DNA of 64,000 nucleotides, from positions 62,001 to 126,000 of the forward strand of contig NZ_QMBQ01000002.1 in the NCBI RefSeq assembly GCF_003289965.1, read 5' to 3'. This document shows positions 47,950-57,172 of the stretch, one piece after another. Source of the DNA: Mesorhizobium atlanticum. GTDB taxonomy: Bacteria > Pseudomonadota > Alphaproteobacteria > Rhizobiales > Rhizobiaceae. Below the pieces are notes generated by a model, which searched no databases, was not told the DNA's origin, and worked only from the letters and a program-made list of their open reading frames with translations. The position numbers were made by a program, and so were the translations under genes. Within the stretch, counting starts at the first letter, position 1, and every line of letters begins with the position of its first letter.

Positions 47950-47996
47950 ACCATGATCTTTTCCGGAAACCGGAACCCACTTTCCGGGATCATGGT
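47950..47996. repeat. REP-like palindrome, family B
   Basis: ACCATGATC (47950-47958) and GATCATGGT (47988-47996) flank a loop with TTCCGGAAACCGGAACCC. It lies immediately after the terminator of the penicillin-binding protein gene. Confidence 0.75.
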
Positions 47997-48065
47997 TGCG
48001 GCGGCAACTTCGCCTCTCGCAATGCCAAGCGCCTTCGGCTACATGTCCGGCCGGAGAAAAAGCTC

Positions 48066-48815
48066 ATGGCCGAAACCGACAGCAGAAAAACCATCGTGCT
48101 CACCGGCGCCAGCCGTGGCATCGGCCATGCGACGGTGAAGCGTTTTTCGCGCGAGGGCTGGCGCGTCATCACCTGCTCGCGCCAGGCCTTCGCCGAGGAT
48201 TGTCCGTGGCCAGCCGGACCGGAAGACCACATCAAGGTCGATCTCGCCGATCAGGAGGATGTCGGCATCGCCATCTCGGAAATCCGCCACCGGCTCGAGG
48301 CGCATGGCGGCCAGCTGCACGCGCTGGTCAACAATGCCGGCATCTCGCCGAAGCTCAAGGACGGCAGCCGGATGAACTCGATCGACACGCCGATGCATGT
48401 CTGGCGCGACGTCTTCCAGGTCAATTTCTTCGCGCCGATCATGCTGGCGAGGGGCCTGTTCAAGGAGCTGGCGGCGGCCAAGGGCTCGATCGTCAACGTC
48501 ACCTCGATTGCCGGCACAAGGGTGCATCCGTTCGCCGGCACGGCCTATGCGACATCCAAGGCGGCGCTCGGCTCGCTGACGCGCGAGATGGCGCATGATT
48601 TCGGCCCGCACGGCATCCGCGTCAACGCGATCGCGCCAGGCGAGATCGACACGGCGATCCTGTCGCCCGGCACGGACAGAATAGTCGAGACGATCCCGCT
48701 GAGAAGGCTGGGCGCCACCTCGGAAGTGGCCGACATCATCTACTTCCTGTGCTCCGGCCAGTCGTCCTATGTGACCGGCTCGGAAATCCACATCAATGGC
48801 GGCCAGCACGTTTAG
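48066..48815 (+). CDS. Short-chain dehydrogenase/reductase
   Basis: A 249-residue classical SDR. The cofactor motif is TGASRGIGHATV (about 13-24), NNAGISPK marks the NAG motif, and the active site is Ser in VNVTSIAGTR with Y160-x-x-x-K164 (TAYATSKAALG). The terminal NGGQHV is typical of the family. It oxidises or reduces a hydroxyl or keto group with NAD(P)(H); the substrate is unknown. GGAGAAAAAG precedes the ATG. It stands alone between two REP-like elements and is convergent with the MDR oxidoreductase gene. Confidence 0.9.
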   Translation: MAETDSRKTIVLTGASRGIGHATVKRFSREGWRVITCSRQAFAEDCPWPAGPEDHIKVDLADQEDVGIAISEIRHRLEAHGGQLHALVNNAGISPKLKDGSRMNSIDTPMHVWRDVFQVNFFAPIMLARGLFKELAAAKGSIVNVTSIAGTRVHPFAGTAYATSKAALGSLTREMAHDFGPHGIRVNAIAPGEIDTAILSPGTDRIVETIPLRRLGATSEVADIIYFLCSGQSSYVTGSEIHINGGQHV

Positions 48816-48917
48816 AGCATTCCAGGAAAAGTGTGAGCGGTTTTCCGTCCGGATTTGCGTAAAAACAAAGGGATAGGACGGTTCACCGTTTCCATGAAAC
48901 GGTGAACCGCTCTAGAG
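48814..48917. repeat. Composite REP-like element between convergent genes
   Basis: A GCATTCCAGGAAAAGTG ... CCGGATTTGC unit of the GCAATTCC type (48818-48860) is followed by perfect arms CGGTTCACCGTTT and AAACGGTGAACCG (about 48879-48909). The pair may also act as a bidirectional terminator, although U-runs are poor. Confidence 0.75.
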
Positions 48918-48926
48918 CGGCTGCGT

Positions 48927-49844
48927 TCAAGCCACGGTGAGAACGGCCTTGCCGCTGAAGCTGCGCTGTCTGAGCGCAGCCAGGGCCTGGCCGATGTTTG
49001 TCCACGGCATGGTCATGGCCACGCGGGTTTCGAGCCTGCCGGCCGCGAGCAGATCGAGCAGCGCGGCGATATCGGCGCCGATGGCTGAACCGGAGGTGTA
49101 ATAGGCGAAGGTCTGGAGCCTGGCGCCTTCGTGGCCTGGGACGAACAGACGGAACCCGATCGGCGTGAGCTCGCCGCTGCTCGAACCGAACATGACGATG
49201 GTGCCGCCGGGTGCCACGCGTTCGATCGCGTCGGCGAGGCTTTTACCGCCGACCGACTCGGTGATCAGCGAAAAGGGTCCCTCGGCCATTTCGATCGACT
49301 CCACGGCCTGCCCCGCGCCCAGATTGCGAAGATCATCGTGATGCCGGGCCGAGGCGACCGCCGTCACCGAAGCGCCTTGCTCGCGGGCGATCTGGATCTG
49401 GAAGCGGCCGACCGCGCCGCTCGCGCCGGTGATCAGCACAGGCTGACCGGCGAGATCGCCGCCATGGCGCAACGTCCTGAGCGCAGTCGTGCCCGCGACC
49501 GGAAGCGTGGCGGCGGAAGCGAAGCCGACACCGTCAGGTATGACGGCGAGACGGTCGGTTGGAACGGCTACCCGTTCAGCCCAGCCGGCCTGGTCGACCA
49601 AGGCCGCGACGCGCGTGCCCGCGGCCGGGCCGGAGCCATCGGCCGCCGCGCGTTCCACGGTGCCGACGATGTCCTGGCCGGGGATCCAGCCGTCGGGGCG
49701 GATGGCGAGCAGGCGCAGCTCGCCACGATTCAATGATGTCGAATGAACCGTCACCAATGCTTCATTCGCATTGCAGCTTGGCTCGTCGGCCTCCGCGAGC
49801 TTCAGCCGGTTGGGGCTGTCGGAAGAAATAGCGAGAGCGAGCAT
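48927..49844 (-). CDS. Zinc-independent MDR oxidoreductase (NADPH:quinone reductase type)
   Basis: A 305-residue medium-chain reductase of the quinone oxidoreductase class. An N-terminal GroES-like domain (LNRGELRLL, GWIPGQDIVGTVERA) precedes a nucleotide-binding domain with ITGASGAVGRFQIQIA (about 136-151). No catalytic or structural zinc cysteine clusters are present. It probably reduces quinones or enones with NADPH. It is divergent from an AraC-type regulator across 123 bp, which probably controls it. The cognate inducer is unknown. Confidence 0.88.
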   Translation of the reverse strand: MLALAISSDSPNRLKLAEADEPSCNANEALVTVHSTSLNRGELRLLAIRPDGWIPGQDIVGTVERAAADGSGPAAGTRVAALVDQAGWAERVAVPTDRLAVIPDGVGFASAATLPVAGTTALRTLRHGGDLAGQPVLITGASGAVGRFQIQIAREQGASVTAVASARHHDDLRNLGAGQAVESIEMAEGPFSLITESVGGKSLADAIERVAPGGTIVMFGSSSGELTPIGFRLFVPGHEGARLQTFAYYTSGSAIGADIAALLDLLAAGRLETRVAMTMPWTNIGQALAALRQRSFSGKAVLTVA

Positions 49845-49967
49845 GGCCCTACCTTTGAATTGGCGTCTGAGACGTGATCGATTGCGGCGATATCGGCGCG
49901 AACCTATCGACTTTCGTGGCTGAAGAATTTAGAGATAAAGCCAAGTGATCACTAAAAACATTCAAGC

Positions 49968-50774
49968 ATGAGACAGCCGCTCCGCTGGCCCTGGCTGGAT
50001 TTCGACGTCGACGACGTCGCCGCGCCGGCGATCGCCGTTGGCGTCGATGTCACCGAGACGAGGGCCGAGGTGCGCGAGCATTGGCATCGCAAGGGGCAGC
50101 TCGTCTTCGCGCTTGGCGGCGGCGTCACTTGCCGCGTTCCGAGCGGGCTTTGGATGGTTCCGCCGCATTGCGGCGTGTGGGTGCCGAGCCGCATGGAACA
50201 CAGCAACATCGCGACGGCCAATGCGCGGATTTTCTTTGTCTATATCGAGCCGGGCGCCGCCGACCTGCCGGATCGGTGCTGCACGCTTTCGATCTCGCCG
50301 CTGCTGCGCGAGGTGATCATCGAGCTATCGGAGTGCGCGCCGGAGGACGCGCGATGCGATTTCCTGGGAGGCGTCCTGCTCGCCGAGTTGCCGTCTATGC
50401 CGGTGCAGCAATTGCACTTGCCGATCTCGACCGAGCCGCGGCTGCGGCGGATCGCCGAGGCGTTGGCCGACGACCCTGGAGATCGCAGCACGCTGGCGGA
50501 ATGGGCCAGTCGCGTGGCGCTCAGCGAAAGCAGCCTGGCACGCCTCGTCGTCAAGGAGACGGGCCTGAGTTTCGGCCGCTGGCGCCAGCAATTGCACCTG
50601 ATCGTGGCGCTTCGGGAACTGTCCGCCGGCGCCAGCGTGCAGCAGGTGTCGGGCGATCTCGGCTATGAATCCGTCACCGCCTTCATCACCATGTTCAAGA
50701 AAGCGCTGGGCAAGCCGCCGGCGAAATATCTCGCCGATATCGCGCAGAATGGCGGTTCCGTGTTCATAGCCTGA
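49968..50774 (+). CDS. AraC-family transcriptional regulator
   Basis: A 268-residue regulator. An N-terminal cupin-like sensor (about 20-100, with HWHRKGQLVFALGGGVTC and VPPHCGVWVP) is joined to two helix-turn-helix units (about 165-260, with LAEWASRVALSESSLARLV and VSGDLGYESVTAFITMFKKALG). This is the NimR/YeaM-like subtype. It is transcribed divergently from the MDR oxidoreductase gene and is the likely regulator. No strong Shine-Dalgarno is visible at the ATG. It converges with the antiporter gene after 6 bp. Confidence 0.9.
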   Translation: MRQPLRWPWLDFDVDDVAAPAIAVGVDVTETRAEVREHWHRKGQLVFALGGGVTCRVPSGLWMVPPHCGVWVPSRMEHSNIATANARIFFVYIEPGAADLPDRCCTLSISPLLREVIIELSECAPEDARCDFLGGVLLAELPSMPVQQLHLPISTEPRLRRIAEALADDPGDRSTLAEWASRVALSESSLARLVVKETGLSFGRWRQQLHLIVALRELSAGASVQQVSGDLGYESVTAFITMFKKALGKPPAKYLADIAQNGGSVFIA

Positions 50775-50780
50775 CAGGCA

Positions 50781-52580
50781 TCAAGCTGGCTGCGGATTGA
50801 TCTCCATGGCGGGCCCGGCCGGATCGATGGGTTTGCCGGTTACCACCTCGACGATGCCGCGGGCAATCTCGCGTTCGCCCATGATCACGGTGTCAGCGCC
50901 GAGGCCTTTCAGGTGCTCGACCTCGGCGTCGGAGTGCGCGCGGGCGATGATATTGATCGCTGGATTGGCGGCGCGGGCTCGAAGCACGATCTGGCCGGAC
51001 TCGAAGGCATTGGGGATGGCGAGGATAAGCCGTTTGGCGCCTTCCGGGTTGGCGGCCGAGAAGACCTCCGCATTGGCGGCGTTGCCGGCGACGGTTTCGA
51101 CGCCGTCGCTCTTCAGCTTCGCCAGCGTCTTGTCGGCATCCTCGATGACCAGGAAGGGCAGGGCGGCTTCCTTCAGCGCGGCGCCGACGAGGCTGCCGAC
51201 GCGGCCGTAGCCGATCAGGATGGAATGGCCGGTGAGCGCCGTGCGCGGCGGCGGCCCGTCCTCTTTCGACGGCTTTACGGCCACCGAAGCGACCTGGCCC
51301 GGCTCGGTTGCCGGACCGATAGGCCTTGCCTCCTCGGCCGGTTGCGTCTTGCCCGCGCGCCTTTCCAGCCACGGCTTCATCCGGTCCAAGGCGAGGAACA
51401 TCAGGGGATTGAGCAGGATCGAGAGGATGGCGCCGGCCAGGATCAGGTCGCGGCCCTGTTCGGGCAGCAGTTTCAGGCCGACGCCGAGCTCGGCCAGGAT
51501 GAAGGAGAATTCGCCGATCTGGGCAAGGCTCGCCGAAATCATCAGCGCGGTCGCGATCGGATAGCGGAAGGCGACGACGATGACGAAAGCGGCGATCGAC
51601 TTGCCGATGACGATGATGGCCAAGGTGGCGAGGATCGGCAGGCCGTTGCTGATCAGGCTGAGCGGGTCGAACAGCATGCCGACCGAGACGAAGAACAGCA
51701 CCGAGAAGGCGTCGCGCAGCGGCAAGGATTCTTCCGCCGCGCGATGGCTGAGCTCGGACTCGCTCATGATCATGCCGGCGAAGAAGGCGCCGAGCGCCAG
51801 CGAGACGCCGAACAGCTTTGCCGCGCCGAAGGCGACGCCGAGCGCGATTGCCAGCACCGAAAGCCGGAACAGTTCGCGCGAGCCGGTGTGGGCGACGTAG
51901 TGCAGGATCCACGGGATGACCCTGCGGCCGACCACCAGCATGACGACGACGAAGGCGGCGACCTTGGCCAGAGTGATGCCGACCACGCCCCATATGCCGT
52001 AGCTGGCAGGCAGCGAGAGTAGGCTCGTATGATCATCAACCTGCGGCTGGCCGCCAAGCACGCCCGCCAGCGCCGGCAAAAGCACCAGCGCCAGCACCAT
52101 GGCGAGGTCCTCGACGATCAGCCAGCCGACGGCGATGCGGCCACGCTCGGTCTCGATCAGCCGCCGTTCCTGCAGCGCGCGCAAAAGCACCACGGTGGAG
52201 GCGACCGAAAGCGCAAGGCCGAAGACCAGGCCAGCGCCGAGCGACCAGCCCAGCAGCCAGGCAAGCCCGACGCCAAGCAGGGTGGCGAAGCCGATCTGCA
52301 CGATGGCGCCCGGCACGGCGATGGCGCGGACGGACAGGAGATCCTTCAGCGAAAAATGCAGGCCGACGCCGAACATCAAAAGGATGACGCCGATTTCCGC
52401 GAGCTCGTTGGCAAGGCTGGCGTCGGCGACGAAGCCCGGCGTGTTCGGTCCGACGAGGACGCCGGCGACGAGATAACCGACAAGCGGCGGAATGCGGAAA
52501 CGGTTGGCTAAGGCCCCGAAGACGAAAGCCAGCCCCAGACCGGCGACGATGGTGGCGATAAGGGGCGTGTCATGCGGCAT
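50781..52580 (-). CDS. Kef-type K+/H+ antiporter with TrkA-N domain (YbaL type)
   Basis: A 599-residue membrane protein. A CPA2 cation/proton exchanger domain of about 12 helices (about 5-390) includes LLMFGVGLHFSLKDLL and the conserved FFVSVGMLFDP. A linker follows (about 400-440). A C-terminal Rossmann TrkA-N/RCK domain has ILIGYGRVGSLVG (about 453-465) that senses nucleotides. It exports K+ or Na+ for protons. The glutathione-specific residues of KefB/KefC cannot be verified, and the overall form is closer to YbaL. It is single, between the AraC gene and the host-attachment gene. Confidence 0.9.
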   Translation of the reverse strand: MPHDTPLIATIVAGLGLAFVFGALANRFRIPPLVGYLVAGVLVGPNTPGFVADASLANELAEIGVILLMFGVGLHFSLKDLLSVRAIAVPGAIVQIGFATLLGVGLAWLLGWSLGAGLVFGLALSVASTVVLLRALQERRLIETERGRIAVGWLIVEDLAMVLALVLLPALAGVLGGQPQVDDHTSLLSLPASYGIWGVVGITLAKVAAFVVVMLVVGRRVIPWILHYVAHTGSRELFRLSVLAIALGVAFGAAKLFGVSLALGAFFAGMIMSESELSHRAAEESLPLRDAFSVLFFVSVGMLFDPLSLISNGLPILATLAIIVIGKSIAAFVIVVAFRYPIATALMISASLAQIGEFSFILAELGVGLKLLPEQGRDLILAGAILSILLNPLMFLALDRMKPWLERRAGKTQPAEEARPIGPATEPGQVASVAVKPSKEDGPPPRTALTGHSILIGYGRVGSLVGAALKEAALPFLVIEDADKTLAKLKSDGVETVAGNAANAEVFSAANPEGAKRLILAIPNAFESGQIVLRARAANPAINIIARAHSDAEVEHLKGLGADTVIMGEREIARGIVEVVTGKPIDPAGPAMEINPQPA

Positions 52581-52795
52581 TGTCTATGGAGCGCCTTTCG
52601 AAAATCACGATGTCGGATGGGCGCCCGCCGAGGCTGCCGCCTTCGGCAATATGGTGGAGGGAGCGGCGGTGATGCAACCACCGCCGGGCAGAAATCGACG
52701 CCGAGGCAGGGCGCGCCGCGCAAAATCAGCGACGCGCCGTCAAAGAGGCGGCTTCGAGGCCCTTTTCGGCCTTGAACCCGCCGCCTTTCGGCCGC

Positions 52796-53236
52796 TTATG
52801 CGGCCTGCAGCAGGCTCTCGATATCCGAAATCGTGTGGTTGGTGAGCGTCTTCGGGATTTCGGCCTGCACCTTTTCGCTGACTTCCTTGTGCAGTTTCTG
52901 GCGCATTTCGCCAAGCACCTGCGGCGGTGCGATCAGCACGACCGCGTCGAACGCGCCACGATGCGCGAGCTTGTAGAGCCGGTCGGCAATGTCGACAGCG
53001 AATCGTTCCTTGTTCAGGCGGTGCCAATCGGTTTCCTCGACGGCGCTGCGAGGTCCCTCGTTGCCATACCGGCCCGGCTTGTCCGTGCCTTGCTCGCGCG
53101 TCGCGGGATTCTCCTGCTCCATCTCCTGCACCACCTCCAGATTCGGGAACTTGCTGTCGCCCTGGTTACGCAGGAAGAGCGCCTTTTCACCATCGGCCAC
53201 GACGACCCACAATCCGTGCTTCAGCTTGACACTCAT
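52796..53236 (-). CDS. Host attachment family protein
   Basis: A 146-residue protein of the family that in Agrobacterium is linked to attachment to plant cells (Pfam Host_attach). It begins MSVKLKHGLWVVVADGEKA. The middle GRYGNEGPRSAVEETDWHRLNKERFA and the C-terminal VVLIAPPQVLGEMRQKLH resemble the eRF1/Vms1-like fold. AGGAG at proper spacing fixes the ATG at 53236; an in-frame extension to 53305 has no support. It lies on the minus strand between the antiporter and the divergent sulfate reduction cluster. The molecular role is unknown. Confidence 0.85.
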   Translation of the reverse strand: MSVKLKHGLWVVVADGEKALFLRNQGDSKFPNLEVVQEMEQENPATREQGTDKPGRYGNEGPRSAVEETDWHRLNKERFAVDIADRLYKLAHRGAFDAVVLIAPPQVLGEMRQKLHKEVSEKVQAEIPKTLTNHTISDIESLLQAA

Positions 53237-53653
53237 GGCGTTTCTCCTTGCTTGCATTGTCGTTGATCGGTGGATCCTGGGATCGACAGGCGGACCGCTA
53301 GGCAAACGAGCCGCGGAGCAGGATTGTTCCGATCCGGCGGTGGCGCTCGCGACTGCTCCCGCCAGGCGAGGCTGGCGTCGACCGACAAGGGTCGGCTTTA
53401 ATCTACTAAGTTGGTAGAATTTAGAAAAAACTGTTTTGCCGCTTTCCCGACGCGGTGCTAAAAATTGCGACGGATCAAGGCGGTTCCTAGCGCCGTTTCG
53501 GCCGTCTCATTCTCAAAGTAGAATTTTTTTCTCCGGCCTTTCGCGGCTGCGAAAAAGCGATTGCCTGCCGTTCGGCAGCGCGCGAGTGCTTGCCTTCTGG
53601 TTTTTGGCCAGCCCGCGTAAAACTGCCAAACTGTTTCAATATTGCTCGTCGCC
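53237..53653. other. Divergent region upstream of cysG (417 bp)
   Basis: It contains the ribosome-binding site of the host-attachment gene at its left, an AT-rich stretch 53400-53450 with a 15-bp dyad (listed separately), and a second AT-rich stretch at 53510-53535 (AAAGTAGAATTTTTTTC). No supported ORF and no riboswitch fold were recognised. Confidence 0.5.
53403..53417 (+). promoter_or_regulatory. Candidate operator upstream of the sulfate-reduction cluster
   Basis: CTACTAAGTTGGTAG is a 15-bp dyad with one mismatch (arms CTACTAA/TTGGTAG). It lies about 240 bp upstream of cysG. Short dyads of this kind are bound by Rrf2-type regulators in other sulfur genes, but the regulator here is unidentified. 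Confidence 0.4.
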
Positions 53654-55102
53654 ATGTCGCCAGCCAACGCCAAGCTCAATGCCTTTCCCGTCTTCATGCG
53701 GGTCGACGGCCAAGCCGTAGCCATCGTCGGCAATGGCGAGGAAGCGCTTGCCAAGGCCAGGCTGGTTTCGCAGTCGAGCGCCGTGCTGCGCATCGTCGCC
53801 GACAATGCCAGTCGCGGGTTGCTGGATTTCATCGCATCGACCGGCGCCGTGCACATCAACGCAGCCTATGAGGCCGTGCATCTCCAGGGTGCTGCCCTGG
53901 CGTTTGCCGCGAGCGGTGACGAGGCCCTCGACCGCCGCGTCGTCGACGACGCGCGACGGCTGGGCGTTGCGGTCAACGCCGTCGACCGTCCGGAGCTCTG
54001 CGATTTCTTCACTCCGGCGTTGGTCAACCGCGCGCCGGTCGTCATCGCCATCGGCACCGAGGGCGCCGGACCGGTTCTGGCGCAGATGCTGCGCGGGCGC
54101 ATCGACCGTATGCTGTCGCCGTCGCTCGGCCGGCTGGCGGCATTTGCTGCGTCGTTTCGCGCCGCCGCCGAGCGGCTACCGAAGGGCAATCGCCGTCGCC
54201 GCTTCTGGAACGATTTCTTCGCCGGCGCGCCGGCCAAGGCCATCGAAGCCGGTGACCTCGATGAGGCGCATGGCGCGGCGCTCGAACTCCTGAGCGCGGA
54301 TGCTCCGGCCGAGGGCCACATCGCCCTGGTCGGCGCCGGCCCCGGCGCGGAGGACCTGGTGACGTTGCGCGCGCACCGCCTGCTGATGGAGGCCGATGCG
54401 ATCGTCTATGATGCGCTGGTGCCGGAGGCTATCGTCGCCATGGGGCGCCGCGACGCCGAGCGCCTGCCGGTCGGCAAGCGCAAGGGCTGCCATTCCAAGA
54501 GCCAGGAAGAGATCAACACATTGCTCATCGAGCTCGGCCGCGCCGGCAAACGCGTGGTGCGGCTGAAGTCGGGCGATCCGCTGGTGTTCGGCCGTGCCGG
54601 CGAAGAGATGGCTGCGCTGCGCGACGCCGGCATTGCCTATGAGGTGGTTCCGGGCGTTACCGCCGCCTTTGCCGCCGCCGCCGATTTCGAGCTGCCGCTG
54701 ACGCTGCGTGGGGTCTCGTCCTCGATGGTGTTCACCACCGGCCACGATCTCAAGGGCAACTCGCTGCCCGATTGGGCCAAGCTCGCTATCTCGGGAGCCA
54801 CGGTCGCCGTCTATATGGGCCGCTCGGTCGCGGCGGAAGTCGCTGGCCGGCTGATCGAAGCCGGGCTGTCGCCGGACACGGCCGTCGCCGTCGTCGAGAA
54901 TGCCAGCCTCGGCAACCGCCGCCGCTTCCACGGCACGCTCGCCGACCTGCCGTCGCTGGAAGAGCGCGCGGACCTCACCGGTCCGGTCATGACGATCATC
55001 GGCGATGCGGTTGCCGGCGCCAATTTCGAACGATCCGAGCCGCTCGCGGCACATAGACATGAGGGCGCGGCTTCAGCCGTCGCCGAAGGAGTCGAGCAAT
55101 GA
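53654..55102 (+). CDS. cysG: Siroheme synthase CysG
   Basis: A 482-residue trifunctional enzyme making siroheme, the prosthetic group of sulfite reductase. The N-terminal dehydrogenase/ferrochelatase domain (about 1-205) has VAIVGNGEEALAKA. The C-terminal uroporphyrinogen III methyltransferase (about 215-455) has VGAGPGAEDLVTLRA, KSGDPLVFGRAGEE and VPGVTAAFAAAA. The ATG at 53654 gives MSPANAKLNAFPVFMRV, the family-typical N-terminus; an upstream TTG is also in frame, and no clear ribosome-binding site is seen. Its stop overlaps the DUF2849 gene (ATGA). It starts the assimilatory sulfate-reduction cluster. Confidence 0.93.
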   Translation: MSPANAKLNAFPVFMRVDGQAVAIVGNGEEALAKARLVSQSSAVLRIVADNASRGLLDFIASTGAVHINAAYEAVHLQGAALAFAASGDEALDRRVVDDARRLGVAVNAVDRPELCDFFTPALVNRAPVVIAIGTEGAGPVLAQMLRGRIDRMLSPSLGRLAAFAASFRAAAERLPKGNRRRRFWNDFFAGAPAKAIEAGDLDEAHGAALELLSADAPAEGHIALVGAGPGAEDLVTLRAHRLLMEADAIVYDALVPEAIVAMGRRDAERLPVGKRKGCHSKSQEEINTLLIELGRAGKRVVRLKSGDPLVFGRAGEEMAALRDAGIAYEVVPGVTAAFAAAADFELPLTLRGVSSSMVFTTGHDLKGNSLPDWAKLAISGATVAVYMGRSVAAEVAGRLIEAGLSPDTAVAVVENASLGNRRRFHGTLADLPSLEERADLTGPVMTIIGDAVAGANFERSEPLAAHRHEGAASAVAEGVEQ

Positions 55103-55401
55103 AGGTTCTGACCGCAAACAGGCTCTCCGACGGCATCGCCGTCTGGTACGCCGATGGCGGCTGGGCGGAGACGGTCGGTCATGCCGATATCGCGCATGAC
55201 AAGACGGCGGAGGACCGGCTGGAAGCGATCGGCGCCGCAGCCTACGCCAACAACGAGGTGGTCGACGTCAACCTGATCGACGTCGAAGTGGTCGATGGTC
55301 TGGTCGAGCCGGTGCGGCTGCGCGAGAAGATCCGCGCCGCGGGGCCGACCATCCGCACCGATCTCGGCAAGCAGGCGGCCCCGGAAGCCATCGGGGCCTA
55401 G
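55099..55401 (+). CDS. DUF2849 domain protein of the sulfite-reductase cluster
   Basis: A 100-residue cytoplasmic protein with MKVLTANRLSDGIAVWYADGGWAE at the N-terminus and the central VDVNLIDVEVVDG. It is DUF2849, a short family always found between cysG and cysI in rhizobial clusters. It overlaps the cysG stop by ATGA, showing translational coupling. It may assist sulfite reductase or its electron supply, but nothing is proven. It is followed by a REP-like element. Confidence 0.85.
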   Translation: MKVLTANRLSDGIAVWYADGGWAETVGHADIAHDKTAEDRLEAIGAAAYANNEVVDVNLIDVEVVDGLVEPVRLREKIRAAGPTIRTDLGKQAAPEAIGA

Positions 55402-55406
55402 GTTTC

Positions 55407-55455
55407 GAGCATGATCCCGAAAAGCGGGAACCGGTTTTCGGAGAAGATCATGCTC
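55407..55455. repeat. REP-like palindrome, family B, between the DUF2849 gene and cysI
   Basis: GAGCATGATC (55407-55416) and GATCATGCTC (55446-55455) are perfect 10-bp arms around CCCGAAAAGCGGG and CCGGTTTTCGG. It lies inside the sulfate-reduction operon, where it could serve as an mRNA-stability or processing site. Confidence 0.8.
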
Positions 55456-55501
55456 CAACAAAGAAATTGAAAACGGGCGGACGCGCCCGGAAAGACGAAG
55501 C

Positions 55502-57172
55502 ATGTACCGTTACGACGAGTTCGACCAGGATTTCGTTCACGCCCGCGTCGCCGAGTTCAGCGACCAGGTGCAGCGCCGGCTTGCCGGCGAGATCACCGAG
55601 GACCAGTTCCGGCCGCTCAGGCTGATGAACGGCGTCTATCTGCAACTGCATGCCTATATGCTGCGCATCGCCGTGCCTTACGGCACGCTGAACAGCAAGC
55701 AGTTGCGCATGCTCGGCCACATCGCGCGCAAATACGACAAGGGCTACGGCCACTTCACCACGCGCCAGAACATCCAGTTCAACTGGCCGGCGCTGTCGGA
55801 CATTCCGGCGATTCTGGCCGATCTCGCCAGCGTCGAGATGCACGCCATCCAGACCAGCGGCAATTGCATCCGCAACGTCACCGCCGATCATTTCGCGGGT
55901 GCGGCCGCCGACGAGGTCGCGGATCCGCGGCCCTATGCCGAAATCCTGCGTCAATGGTCTTCGGTGCATCCGGAGTTTTCGTTCCTGCCGCGCAAGTTCA
56001 AGATCGCGGTGACCGGTGCGGAGCGCGATCGCGCCGCCATCCAGACGCATGACATCGGCCTGCACTTGAAGAAGAACGCGGCCGGCGAGCTCGGCTTCGC
56101 CGTCTATGTCGGCGGCGGCCAGGGCCGGACGCCGATGGTGGCGAAGAAGATTCGCGACTTCCTGCCGGAGGCCGATCTTCTGTCCTACTGCACGGCGATC
56201 CTGCGCGTTTACAATCTCTACGGCCGCCGCGACAACAAGTACAAGGCGCGCATCAAGATCCTGGTGCACGAGACCGGCGTCGAGGAGATCACCCGCCAGA
56301 TTGAAGCCGAGTGGCAGGAGCTGAAGGATGCGGAGCTGAAGCTGCCGGAAGCGGATATCCAGGCCATCAACGCCTATTTCGCGCCGCCCGCACTGACGGA
56401 TCGACCGGAAGGCGATGCGCTGGTGAAGCAGGCGCGGCTCGACTCCAAGAGCTTCTCGGAATGGCTCGACCAGAATGTCGTGACCCATCGCCACCCCGAC
56501 TATGCCGCTGTGACGATCTCGCTCAAGGGCATCGGCGAGGTGCCGGGCGATGCCACCGACAGCCAGATGGAGGCGGTGGCCGACATCGCCGAGAAATACG
56601 CCTTCGACGAGCTGCGCGTCAGCCATGAGCAGAACCTGATCCTGCCGCATGTGGCGCGCGCCGACCTCAAGGCGGTCTATGACGCGCTGGCGGAGATCGG
56701 TCTCGCGACCGCCAATTCCAACCTGATCAGCGACATCATCTCCTGCCCTGGCCTCGACTATTGCGCGCTGGCCACGGCCCGATCCATTCCGATCGCGCAG
56801 GAAATCTCGCAGCGCTTCGCCTCGCTGGAGCGGCAGCGTGAGATCGGCGAATTGAAGCTGAAGATCTCCGGCTGCATCAACGCCTGCGGCCACCACCATG
56901 TCGGCCATATCGGCATTCTCGGCGTCGAGAAGAAGGGCTCCGAGCTCTACCAGGTGACGCTCGGCGGCTCGGCCGACGAGAACACGTCCGTGGGCGAGAT
57001 CATCGGCCGCGGCTTTTCATCGGACGAGATCACCGATGCCATCGAGCAGATCGTCGATACCTATCTCGGCCTTCGGCTCAGTCCCGACGAACGTTTTATC
57101 GACGCCTACCGCCGAGTCGGTCCCGCGCCGTTCAAGGAGGCGCTCTATGCTGGCGAAACCAAGGCCGCTTGA
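55502..57172 (+). CDS. cysI: Sulfite (or nitrite) reductase, siroheme-[4Fe-4S] hemoprotein
   Basis: A 556-residue enzyme reducing sulfite to sulfide with six electrons. The cluster/siroheme cysteines are C415-x5-C421 (CPGLDYC) and C458-x3-C462 (SGCINACGHHH). Duplicated ferredoxin-reductase-like halves are seen, with HFTTRQNIQFNW and the substrate-binding arginines and lysines in SGNCIRNVTADH. Such proteins are often annotated as nitrite/sulfite reductase; the position between cysG, DUF2849 and cysH argues for sulfite. No flavoprotein CysJ is nearby, so ferredoxin or another donor is likely. The cysH start overlaps its 3' end. Confidence 0.93.
   Translation: MYRYDEFDQDFVHARVAEFSDQVQRRLAGEITEDQFRPLRLMNGVYLQLHAYMLRIAVPYGTLNSKQLRMLGHIARKYDKGYGHFTTRQNIQFNWPALSDIPAILADLASVEMHAIQTSGNCIRNVTADHFAGAAADEVADPRPYAEILRQWSSVHPEFSFLPRKFKIAVTGAERDRAAIQTHDIGLHLKKNAAGELGFAVYVGGGQGRTPMVAKKIRDFLPEADLLSYCTAILRVYNLYGRRDNKYKARIKILVHETGVEEITRQIEAEWQELKDAELKLPEADIQAINAYFAPPALTDRPEGDALVKQARLDSKSFSEWLDQNVVTHRHPDYAAVTISLKGIGEVPGDATDSQMEAVADIAEKYAFDELRVSHEQNLILPHVARADLKAVYDALAEIGLATANSNLISDIISCPGLDYCALATARSIPIAQEISQRFASLERQREIGELKLKISGCINACGHHHVGHIGILGVEKKGSELYQVTLGGSADENTSVGEIIGRGFSSDEITDAIEQIVDTYLGLRLSPDERFIDAYRRVGPAPFKEALYAGETKAA

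Noticed and set aside
53600-53653. A riboswitch-like leader before cysG (SAM or cobalamin type)
   Set aside because: No conserved core words or plausible multi-stem fold were recognised; only a short dyad further upstream.
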